Source: Pedobacter sp. FW305-3-2-15-E-R2A2 (GTDB lineage: Bacteria > Bacteroidota > Bacteroidia > Sphingobacteriales > Sphingobacteriaceae). From it: a DNA stretch of 64,000 bases. How positions within the stretch are numbered: the stretch's first letter is position 1; the number at the start of each line of letters is the position of its first letter. Both the position numbers and the translations under genes were made by a program. The stretch lies in the NCBI RefSeq assembly GCF_038446955.1, contig NZ_CP151803.1:682001-746000 (forward strand), given 5' to 3'. A model generated the notes under the pieces. The model did not search any database and was not told the DNA's origin. It saw nothing but the letters and a program-made list of their open reading frames with translations. Shown piece after piece: positions 9,228 through 17,271 of the stretch.

Positions 9228-10292
9228 TTACTTTAAGATCGGCTTTATCAAACTGATCGTTCCGTCTGGATTGTGCGTTAGTTCCGTTACTTTTACGTTT
9301 CTCAGGTGCGTTTTATTGGATAGCTGTGTGTCGTGGTAGAAAACATACCATTTTCCTTTCTGCTCTACAATGGAATGATGGGTAGTCCATCCCTGAACCG
9401 GATCCATAAATGTTCCCTGGTAGGTGAAAGGACCATAAGGGTTATCACCAATTGCATAAGCCAGGTAATGTGTGTCGCCGGTTGAATAGCTGAAATAATA
9501 TTTACCATTGTATTTATGCATCCAGGCGGCTTCAAAAAATCTTCTGTCATGATCTTTGGTTAACAGCGGTTTTCCCTCTTTATCCAGGATCACCACATCT
9601 TTTACCGCACCATCAAAGCTTAACATGTCGGCGCTCATCTTTGCTACTTTAGGAGCCAGTGCCGGCTCATTCTCTTTTCCCGAATCAGTTTTCGAACCAT
9701 TGTGATCATACTTTCCGTTGTTCCAGCGCTGAAGTTGTCCTCCCCAGATTCCACCAAAATACATATAACTGTTGCCATCGGCATCAGAGAATACTGCAGG
9801 GTCTATGCTATAGCTTCCTTCAATTGGTTTAGGTTCTGCTTTAAATGGCCCTTCAGGTTTTGTGGAGGTAGCCACCCCCATTCTGAAAACATCCTGTTTA
9901 TCCTTTACGGGGAAGTATAAGTAGTAAATGCCATTTTTAAATGCGGCGTCAGGCGCCCAAAGTTGTCTGCCCGCCCAGGGAATGTCTTTTATACTTAAAG
10001 CCACACCATGGTCTGTCACTTTCCCATTCACGCTGTCCATGCTTAAAATGTGGTAGTCGCGCATGTCGAAATGGGCACCTTCGTCGTTCTCCGGGGTCCC
10101 TGCGTCAATGTCATGAGAAGGGTAAATGTATATTTTTCCATCAAAGACATGTGCAGATGGGTCTGCAGTATAAATTTTTGAGATCAGTGGTTCGGAAAGG
10201 AATTTTGAGGCTTCCCTGCTTTGCTGGCACGCACTTGTCGTGAACATTGCTATTGTAATTGCCAGGGCAGCATGCTGTTTTAATCTGTTCAT
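9228..10292 (-). CDS. GH43 glycosidase lipoprotein (beta-xylosidase or alpha-L-arabinofuranosidase)
   Basis: A 354-residue five-bladed-propeller glycosidase of family GH43. The N-terminal signal ends in lipobox T-S-A-C (Cys22), so it is membrane-anchored. The three family acidic residues are visible: the base Asp in 'IYTADPSAHVFDGKIY', the pKa-setting Asp in 'SIDPAVFSDADG', and the acid Glu in 'RRFFEAAWMHKYNG'. No accessory domain follows the propeller. It is the last gene of the minus-strand glucuronoxylan operon, 29 nt after GH115. GH43 members acting on xylo-oligosaccharides remove either xylose or arabinose; sequence alone does not decide which. Confidence 0.93.
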   Translation of the reverse strand: MNRLKQHAALAITIAMFTTSACQQSREASKFLSEPLISKIYTADPSAHVFDGKIYIYPSHDIDAGTPENDEGAHFDMRDYHILSMDSVNGKVTDHGVALSIKDIPWAGRQLWAPDAAFKNGIYYLYFPVKDKQDVFRMGVATSTKPEGPFKAEPKPIEGSYSIDPAVFSDADGNSYMYFGGIWGGQLQRWNNGKYDHNGSKTDSGKENEPALAPKVAKMSADMLSFDGAVKDVVILDKEGKPLLTKDHDRRFFEAAWMHKYNGKYYFSYSTGDTHYLAYAIGDNPYGPFTYQGTFMDPVQGWTTHHSIVEQKGKWYVFYHDTQLSNKTHLRNVKVTELTHNPDGTISLIKPILK

Positions 10293-10321
10293 AATTTTAT
10301 TTTAAGGTTATCTATTGGTCA

Positions 10322-13183
10322 TTATTTTAAATTGATGCGCTGTGTTTCGGGCGGTCCCAGAAAACCAGGTTTTAAACCACCCAGGTCAAGCACCAATTTC
10401 TGTAACACAATTCCGGGGGTTATCATCCAGTATTTTATGGTATGTTTTCCTGATTTATCGAAGCTTAATGGTGTTTTAAAGATTTTAATGGAATTGGTAA
10501 CCGATCTTGCCCATGCACCTTCAGTGCGATAATCCGAATGGGCATTGATCACTGTTACCGGCAAGTCATCCACAGAAACGGCGAACTTCAAACCATCGGT
10601 ATTGCTGAAATCTAGGGTAGGGGATACAAAAGTATTTAAGGTGTAAGTTCCGGCACTGTCTACATATACCTCATAGGCTAAATGTGCGGCATCTTTATCC
10701 GGATGTTGCGCGGGAGCAGTTACCGGCACGGGCATTACCCCACTTAATGTTTTTCCATAGTTCGGGATGTTTTCCCAGGACACCAGGTTGCTGTTGACTG
10801 CTTTGGCGTAATTTGAGGCTTCGATTGAAATATATCCATTTTGAGGAACAAATAAATTGGCTTCATGCTGTTGGGGTAAACTGACATTCCTAGTTCGGAT
10901 ATTAAATGTAATGGCACTGCCATCACTCCCTTTTACCGTAATCAGGGCCGTTTTATTCCCCAATGGTGCCTTTGTCCAGTCTACACTGATCTCAATTCGT
11001 TTTTCAGTTTCAAAGGAAGCTTTTCTCCGACCTGTTAAGAGATAGTCAGGAGCTTTGATCTCATAGCTCAGCACTCCCGTTCCGGTGTTGAAGAGTTCAA
11101 TGTAATGGCTTTGCTTGCTGAGGTTATCCAACAGTGGAAAATTTTCATTGACATGGCTTTTATCGGTCCAGCTTTGCATTGTGCCTTCCATGGCAAGGCC
11201 TAATTTTGATGTTGTATGTGTTATGCTATCGGTTTTGGGCATAACGTTTTGCTCAGGTTGCTGCCAGCTGGTGTAGCCAATATGGGTTTGATCCATCATG
11301 TGGTCCCATTTGCCACCGGCCAGTATTTTATTATAAAAATGGCTGATTGCTGCATCCCGCTTAAATAAAGAATCAGCTTTAGCCGCCAGCATATTAGTCA
11401 GTATGCGCCCTTGTTTGGCATAAAGCTTATTTTTTGCTATCGTGTAATAAAGTTCATATAGGTTGGCACTGGCTTCCACAGGATGCATGATCAATTGATA
11501 AAACACATTCTTTTGTTGTTCCGGGATTTTGTTATAAATGATTGCAGCCTTTCTTTCCAGGCTTTTATAGTCATTTACTACATTTTCAAATTCATTATAA
11601 TTCACCAGGCTGTAAGTGTTTTCATTTAGCAGCTCTGGTTTTATCCTGCCATTGTATTTGGCGTAATTGTCTAAAATTTCAGCGGTTTGTGTGGCATATG
11701 CCGGGCCAAATTGTTTAATGCACCAGTCGACGGTATAGGATTTCAATTGCGCTGCCGGAATGGCCTCCGGTGCCCAGGCATAATCAAGGAAAAATTCTAT
11801 AGGAAATTCCATAGGCTTTAAATCCCCAACATTTACAATCCATATCTGGTTGGCATTATAATGATAGGCCAGGTTCATCTGTTCCCAAACCTTCTGTATT
11901 GGATTAGTATTGATCCATTTATAGTTTCTTGGCCCTCCTACATAATCAAAATGATAATAGATTCCGTAACCACCTTTTCTGGCCGGATCATTTAAAGCAG
12001 GGAGCCTTCTGATGTTACCCCAGTTGTCGTCGCATAGTAAAAGTGTGATGTCATCAGGCACCCGCATTCCTTTATCATAGTATTCCTGGACTTCTTTATA
12101 TAATGCCCATAATTGTGGGGTTTGAGCTGCTGGTTTGCCGGTCACCTTTTCAATGATTTTCCGCTGGTCTTTTACAATCTTCTCCAGTAAAGCTGTAGCT
12201 GTTCCTTCCGTCATCGGTTCATCGCCATCGCCCCGCATTCCTACCGTAATCACCTGTTCCTTATCGGCCACACGACGCAATCCGCTTTCCCAGAATTCCT
12301 TCAGCTGTAAAGGGTTGAGGTCATAATTCCATTTACCACCCTTATACCTTCTCCATTCATCATGCGCACGTGTTAAGGGTTCGTGGTGTGATGTTCCGAT
12401 CACTATTCCGTATTCGTCGGCTAAAACAGGATTCAATTGGTCATCATCATTAAAGGCATTGCCCCACATGGCAGGCCATAGGTAATTGCCTTTTAAACGA
12501 AGGATCAATTCAAATACTTTTTCATAGAATTTGTGGTTAAATCCTCCAAATTCTTTTTTTGACCAGCCAGACAGTGCCGGTGCCTCGTCGTTTAAAAATA
12601 TACCCCGGTACTTTACCGCCGGCGAAGCATTGACATGCCGGCCGGAAATGGCATAGAGTGTATTGCTTTTTTGTACTGGTACATCGGCCCAGTAATACCA
12701 GGGAGAAACGCCAATCTGGTAAGAAAGTTCATATATCCCATATATGGTTCCACGCTTATCACTGCCGGCAATAACAAGGGCACTATCCACTCCTGGAATT
12801 GGATTTTTTACCACTTCAATTAAGGTAGTTTCCCAATTGCCGGAAATCCCTGTGACATCGATTTTTCTGGTTTTTACCAATTGATCAATAATTTTGCTGT
12901 TGCCGATCGTACCGATGATGATTGCCATCGGCGCAATTTTATCCATGTTCAATCCTGGTGTTTTACCGGTTATCTTTCTGATGTCGTCCTGTAAATTTCT
13001 GGCGGCCCTGATGACCCCCGGCCATTCGTTTTCACTTAGGATGAGCGTCGCTTTTTTTTGTTGATCAGCAATACAAAAGCTGCCTGGAACCTGCGTTTTA
13101 GAAATAAAAGGTTTGATGCCGGCCAGTGCGCAAAAGGTGTTTAAGCCACTGATAAATAGTAAAAAAAATAGCTTCCTGATCAT
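10322..13183 (-). CDS. GH115 xylan alpha-1,2-glucuronidase
   Basis: This 953-residue secreted enzyme matches family GH115, which removes 4-O-methyl-glucuronic acid from both internal and terminal xylose units. A signal peptide of about 20 residues is followed by the GH115 N-terminal domain, a catalytic barrel (about residues 190-460) with the characteristic 'YRGIFLNDEAPALSGW' and 'LLLCDDNWGNIRRLP' segments, a helical region, and the C-terminal beta-sandwich (about 785-945). Length agrees with the family. It is encoded between uxuA and a GH43 gene, so the released glucuronate is handled by products of the same operon. A GH67 enzyme is encoded in the same operon, giving complementary cleavage of terminal decorations. 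Confidence 0.95.
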   Translation of the reverse strand: MIRKLFFLLFISGLNTFCALAGIKPFISKTQVPGSFCIADQQKKATLILSENEWPGVIRAARNLQDDIRKITGKTPGLNMDKIAPMAIIIGTIGNSKIIDQLVKTRKIDVTGISGNWETTLIEVVKNPIPGVDSALVIAGSDKRGTIYGIYELSYQIGVSPWYYWADVPVQKSNTLYAISGRHVNASPAVKYRGIFLNDEAPALSGWSKKEFGGFNHKFYEKVFELILRLKGNYLWPAMWGNAFNDDDQLNPVLADEYGIVIGTSHHEPLTRAHDEWRRYKGGKWNYDLNPLQLKEFWESGLRRVADKEQVITVGMRGDGDEPMTEGTATALLEKIVKDQRKIIEKVTGKPAAQTPQLWALYKEVQEYYDKGMRVPDDITLLLCDDNWGNIRRLPALNDPARKGGYGIYYHFDYVGGPRNYKWINTNPIQKVWEQMNLAYHYNANQIWIVNVGDLKPMEFPIEFFLDYAWAPEAIPAAQLKSYTVDWCIKQFGPAYATQTAEILDNYAKYNGRIKPELLNENTYSLVNYNEFENVVNDYKSLERKAAIIYNKIPEQQKNVFYQLIMHPVEASANLYELYYTIAKNKLYAKQGRILTNMLAAKADSLFKRDAAISHFYNKILAGGKWDHMMDQTHIGYTSWQQPEQNVMPKTDSITHTTSKLGLAMEGTMQSWTDKSHVNENFPLLDNLSKQSHYIELFNTGTGVLSYEIKAPDYLLTGRRKASFETEKRIEISVDWTKAPLGNKTALITVKGSDGSAITFNIRTRNVSLPQQHEANLFVPQNGYISIEASNYAKAVNSNLVSWENIPNYGKTLSGVMPVPVTAPAQHPDKDAAHLAYEVYVDSAGTYTLNTFVSPTLDFSNTDGLKFAVSVDDLPVTVINAHSDYRTEGAWARSVTNSIKIFKTPLSFDKSGKHTIKYWMITPGIVLQKLVLDLGGLKPGFLGPPETQRINLK

Positions 13184-13204
13184 CGTTCTTTTTGTTAAAA
13201 TCTA

Positions 13205-14398
13205 TTAATCTTGTTTTTGCTGAATTCCTGTTTCCGTAAAGGAACAGGAGATTCCCATTTCCAGTCCCCGTAATTCGGCGAGCCCTTTTAACCGTCCTAT
13301 CGCAGAATATCCGGGATAAGTACTTTTCTTCAGGTCATCTAACATTTGATGTCCGTGATCCGGCCGCATCGGAATAGAGATTTGTTTATTTCTGCTGAGC
13401 AGGATCACCTCTTTTACCACTTCATACATGTTTGCATCACCTTCTAAATGGTTGGCTTCATAAAAGTTACCCTCCCCGTCACGCTGGGTACTCCTCAGGT
13501 GAAGAAAGTGAATGCGGTCGCCTAGCCTTTTAACCATCCCTGGTAAATCATTTTCGGGCCTTGATCCCAATGAACCTGTACAGAAACACAGGCCATTAGC
13601 GACAGAGGGAACAGCTTCGAAAATCTCCTTCAGGTCTTGCTCAGTACTCACTATCCTGGGTAAACCCAGAACAGAATAGGGTGGGTCATCGGGATGTATT
13701 GCCAGATTTATTCCGAGGGAAGCGGCTAAGGGACTGATCTCATTTAGAAAATGAAAGAGATGTGCTTTTAACTTTTTATTGTCTATTCCCTCGTAGGTCT
13801 TTAAAGCAGTTAAAATCTCTTCAGGGCTGAATGGTTCATCACTTCCCGGTAGACCAAGCATGGCCGTTTTAAATAAGGTAGATTTTTCTGTTACAGTCAT
13901 GGCGCTAAAGCGTTGAGTCGCTTTATCAATGTCGCCGGACTGGTAATCCTGATGCGCATCAGGTCGTTTAAGCAGGAACAGGTCAAAGGCGATAAATGCT
14001 GATTTTTCAAACCTTAAAGCTTTGCTGCCATCATGGAGTGTGTACTCCAGATCGGTCCTGATCCAATCCAGAACCGGCATAAAATTATAGGTGACTACTT
14101 TCAACCCGCAGTCCGACAAATTTTTCAGGCTTAGTTTATAGTACTCAATAAACTGCTGATAATTTCCGGTTTGCTTTTTAATGTCCTCGTGAACAGGAAG
14201 GCTCTCCACCACCGTCCAGGTTAAGCCTGCGGCCTCAATAATCTTTTTTCTTTCTTTAATTGCATCAGTCGTCCAGACCGCTCCGATAGGGATATGGTGT
14301 AATGCGGTAACGACTCCGGAGCAACCTGCCTGTCTGATGTCCTGTAAGCTTACCGGATCGTTTGGCCCGAACCAGCGCATTGTTTGTTCCATTAACAT
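13205..14398 (-). CDS. uxuA: D-mannonate dehydratase
   Basis: UxuA dehydrates D-mannonate to 2-keto-3-deoxygluconate, a cytoplasmic step in glucuronate breakdown. The 397-residue sequence matches the family across its length: '[19 protein letters not shown]' at the N-terminus, '[10 protein letters not shown]', '[15 protein letters not shown]' and '[12 protein letters not shown]' near the metal site. The start at 14398 adds Met-Leu before the conserved MEQT; ATG at 14392 fits the usual N-terminus equally well. It follows the SDR gene by 15 nt and precedes GH115 by 21 nt, so it belongs to the glucuronoxylan operon. Confidence 0.97.
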   Translation of the reverse strand: MLMEQTMRWFGPNDPVSLQDIRQAGCSGVVTALHHIPIGAVWTTDAIKERKKIIEAAGLTWTVVESLPVHEDIKKQTGNYQQFIEYYKLSLKNLSDCGLKVVTYNFMPVLDWIRTDLEYTLHDGSKALRFEKSAFIAFDLFLLKRPDAHQDYQSGDIDKATQRFSAMTVTEKSTLFKTAMLGLPGSDEPFSPEEILTALKTYEGIDNKKLKAHLFHFLNEISPLAASLGINLAIHPDDPPYSVLGLPRIVSTEQDLKEIFEAVPSVANGLCFCTGSLGSRPENDLPGMVKRLGDRIHFLHLRSTQRDGEGNFYEANHLEGDANMYEVVKEVILLSRNKQISIPMRPDHGHQMLDDLKKSTYPGYSAIGRLKGLAELRGLEMGISCSFTETGIQQKQD

Positions 14399-14413
14399 AA
14401 CTGTCTGTTTATT

Positions 14414-15166
14414 TTAAAAACCTATGGAATTTCCGCCATCAACAGGCATAATTACTCCGGTCACATATTTTGCGGCGTCTGAGGCGAGAAAAAATGCCGC
14501 TGCTCCGATGTCCTTTGGCTCGCCCAGATGGCCCATTGGAGTGCGGGAATATACCTTAGCCTTACGCTCCGGATCTGCATCCAGGGCTTTAGCAGACATG
14601 GCGCTGTGAATGAAGCCCGGAGCAATTGCATTAATGCGGAGCCCTTTAGGGGAAAGCTCAACGGCCATTGCTTTGGTCATGCCTTCTATCGCGCTTTTCG
14701 CAGCAGTATAGGCGATTACTTTTGGTATTCCATATTGTGCGGCCATTGAACTGATGTTAATGATACAGCCGGATCCATAGGGGAGCATGGTTTTTACTAC
14801 TTCTCTGGACATGCTGAAAACCGACAGCACATTGGTCTGTATTACCTGCAAAAAGTCGGCATCGGTAACTTCGCAAAATTCCTTTTTCATATTGATGCCG
14901 GCATTATTTACCAATATGTCAATCTGTTTGTGTTTGGTGATGATTCCTTGTATGAGCTTGGGAATGTTTTCAAGTTCAGCTAAATCAAAAGCAATGGTTT
15001 CACAAAGGTCGCCCAGCTGCTTTTTTGCCTCCCGGAGCTTTAATTTGTCACGGCCTATGATGATCGTGTAAATCTGCCGGGCGACAAATTCTTCGGCGAT
15101 AGCTAAACCTATCCCCGAGCCACCACCGGTTACAATTGCTACTTTTAATCTTTGACCTGATCTCAT
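14414..15166 (-). CDS. SDR-family oxidoreductase, probable D-mannonate oxidoreductase (fructuronate reductase)
   Basis: A 250-residue short-chain dehydrogenase. It has the cofactor loop 'TGGGSGIG' (residues 13-20), 'NNAGI', the Ser of 'INISSMAAQYG', and the catalytic Tyr-x3-Lys in 'IAYTAAKSAIEGM'. The C-terminal 'PVDGGNSIGF' is typical of classical SDRs. Position directly before uxuA suggests it makes mannonate from fructuronate, a role filled in some bacteria by SDR proteins instead of the long-chain UxuB (inference from neighbourhood). Other sugar-acid reductions are possible. AACCAAATATAT lies 12 nt upstream of its start. Confidence 0.85.
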   Translation of the reverse strand: MRSGQRLKVAIVTGGGSGIGLAIAEEFVARQIYTIIIGRDKLKLREAKKQLGDLCETIAFDLAELENIPKLIQGIITKHKQIDILVNNAGINMKKEFCEVTDADFLQVIQTNVLSVFSMSREVVKTMLPYGSGCIINISSMAAQYGIPKVIAYTAAKSAIEGMTKAMAVELSPKGLRINAIAPGFIHSAMSAKALDADPERKAKVYSRTPMGHLGEPKDIGAAAFFLASDAAKYVTGVIMPVDGGNSIGF

Positions 15167-15203
15167 TTATGATAGGGTATATATTTGGTTAAGTACTGGA
15201 GAA

Positions 15204-17243
15204 CTAGTGACGGATGTCTGCCGGTGGGGTATTTATTAAATATTTCAGGTCATGCACCGGTCTTTCAATTTCAGAGGGAATTGGACGCTGGCTGAATTGC
15301 TGAAAATAAAGCAGACAGGCATCTTTCCATAGCTGTGCATCCCGGGATTGTCGCCTTAATTTACGCTGTACCTCAGCAAAACGTTGCTGATCAACATAGG
15401 GTTGAACCCTGTCCCATGTTTTTTGAAATTCCCGAACCTGGTGTACTCCCTGATCATAGTGGTAGCATAACTCATCCCAGAGGATGCGCCCGCTCTTCAT
15501 TTTGTAATCCCAGGGAAGGTGATGGAACCATAGCAAATAAATTTCCGGACAGGTTTCTATGTTATTGAGCTGCATTGACAAAGGTTCATGGTATTGACTT
15601 ACCGCATTGCTCCCTGTGCCTGAGCGGTTAAAGCCAATTCCCTTCGTATCGGCTTTGTGATAATATACAGAAGTCCAGTCTGCTCTCAGTTTTTGATCAG
15701 AAAACCATGGGGCAGGACCGTAGTGGTGTCCTTCGGCAAAAATATGGTGGAGACCGAGGGGCATCATATAGTTAACAGCTGCCTCCCGGCTGTTCATCAT
15801 CATGGATTTGACCGGATCGATAAATTCGGACTTGCTTTCATGAAAGGTTAGTTTCAGCCACTCGTCGGCGATATCCGCGCTGGAGCTGTTGTTGTTCCAG
15901 GCCAAACGGCCAAAGGCATACCAATTGGATTGTGCAAAATGATGGCCACACCAGTTGGTGTCCAATCCAATATTTGCTACCCCTGCAATTGCCGTATATT
16001 TTTGATACTGCATGCTTCCATCAGTATATTTAGCTACCGTGCTTCCCGGGCCTTTCTGATAGGTATCGCTTTTCAGGCATTCTTCCCACATGGGGGAGAG
16101 GTAAACCAAATGTATGGAGCGCCCCAGGTATTCCTGAGTGATTTGAAGTTCAGGCATGACCGCTGTTTTTTTCATGCCTCCAAAGAGGGGGCTGAATGGT
16201 TCTCGGGGCTGAAAATCCAAAGGGCCGTTTTTTACCTGAATAATTACATTTTCCCGAAACTGTCCGTCAAAAGGCAGAAATTCTGAATAAGCCTGCATCA
16301 CCCGGTCCTGGTCTGAGGGACTGTAAACAAAGGCCCGCCACATGACAATTCCATGGTAGGGTTTTAAGGCATCTGCCATCATGTTTGCACCATCAACATG
16401 GGTACGGCCAAAATCTTGAGGGCCAGGTTGCCCTTCGCTGTTAGCTTTGACTAAAAAGCCGCCAAAATCGGGAATCAATTTGTAGATCTCCTGTATTTTG
16501 TCCTTCCACCATTTTTTTACAGCAGGATCCAGGGGATCTGCTGTTTTGAGTCCGCCAATTTTTACCGGGGAAGAAAAATTAACGGATAAATAAGTTTTAA
16601 CCCCATAAGGTCGTAATACTTCCGCAATGGTCTTTACCTTTTTCAGGTAGCCGGCAGTTAAGATTAAAGGCGATGCATTGACATTGTTCAATACGGTGCC
16701 ATTGATGCCAATGGACGCATTTGCCCTTGCATATTCGCGCCATAAGGTTTTATCTTTTGGAGTGATGGTCAGGGAATCTTTTTCATTTCTCCAGAAGATG
16801 GAATGGCCTGCATATCCCCGTTCCACTGTTCCATTTAAATTGTCCCAATGGTTGAGGATGCGGTGTCTGTAAGAAGGATTGGATAAGACATCATTAACCG
16901 TCTTTCCTGTAGCCTGCCGGCGCAATAACTCGTAAACTCCATAGAGAATTCCCAATTCTGAATTGGCGCTTACCCGGGAGTTTTCCAGCAGAAAGCCATC
17001 GTCTTTGATTGATTTTACAGGTTTTAGCTGAAGGGTTACCGTGGCGTCAGGAGTACCATTCCAGCCCTCTTTCAGTTCTTTAATTGCAATATTCAGTACG
17101 GGAGATTTTTTAGCGCAAATGACATTTACGGGAAAAGAATTTTGTTTTTTTAGCCAGAGCTGATGACCGTCCTCAGCTTTCGCTGATAAGCAAAAAACTT
17201 TTATGAAAATAACAGTTACGAGGGTTGTTTTTATCCACTTCAT
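15204..17243 (-). CDS. aguA: GH67 alpha-glucuronidase
   Basis: A 679-residue secreted enzyme of family GH67, which removes (4-O-methyl-)glucuronic acid from the non-reducing-end xylose of xylo-oligosaccharides. It has a signal peptide of about 23 residues (ending SAKA), an N-terminal beta-sandwich, and a barrel with the hallmark 'FGGFLVKANSEGQPGPQDFG'. The Glu in 'ANSEGQPG' (Glu270) corresponds to the family acid. 'ELQITQEYLGRSIHLVYLSP' and 'LDTNWCGHHFAQSNWYAFGRL' are also typical. GH67 does not act on internal decorations, so the operon's GH115 complements it. Gaps to its neighbours are 28 and 37 nt. Confidence 0.96.
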   Translation of the reverse strand: MKWIKTTLVTVIFIKVFCLSAKAEDGHQLWLKKQNSFPVNVICAKKSPVLNIAIKELKEGWNGTPDATVTLQLKPVKSIKDDGFLLENSRVSANSELGILYGVYELLRRQATGKTVNDVLSNPSYRHRILNHWDNLNGTVERGYAGHSIFWRNEKDSLTITPKDKTLWREYARANASIGINGTVLNNVNASPLILTAGYLKKVKTIAEVLRPYGVKTYLSVNFSSPVKIGGLKTADPLDPAVKKWWKDKIQEIYKLIPDFGGFLVKANSEGQPGPQDFGRTHVDGANMMADALKPYHGIVMWRAFVYSPSDQDRVMQAYSEFLPFDGQFRENVIIQVKNGPLDFQPREPFSPLFGGMKKTAVMPELQITQEYLGRSIHLVYLSPMWEECLKSDTYQKGPGSTVAKYTDGSMQYQKYTAIAGVANIGLDTNWCGHHFAQSNWYAFGRLAWNNNSSSADIADEWLKLTFHESKSEFIDPVKSMMMNSREAAVNYMMPLGLHHIFAEGHHYGPAPWFSDQKLRADWTSVYYHKADTKGIGFNRSGTGSNAVSQYHEPLSMQLNNIETCPEIYLLWFHHLPWDYKMKSGRILWDELCYHYDQGVHQVREFQKTWDRVQPYVDQQRFAEVQRKLRRQSRDAQLWKDACLLYFQQFSQRPIPSEIERPVHDLKYLINTPPADIRH

Positions 17244-17271
17244 GCTTGAGTTCTTTGATCTGACCTGCTTT

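Noticed and set aside
15930..16286. 118-codon plus-strand frame inside GH67
   Set aside because: Antisense to conserved GH67 segments; no start context or family resemblance.
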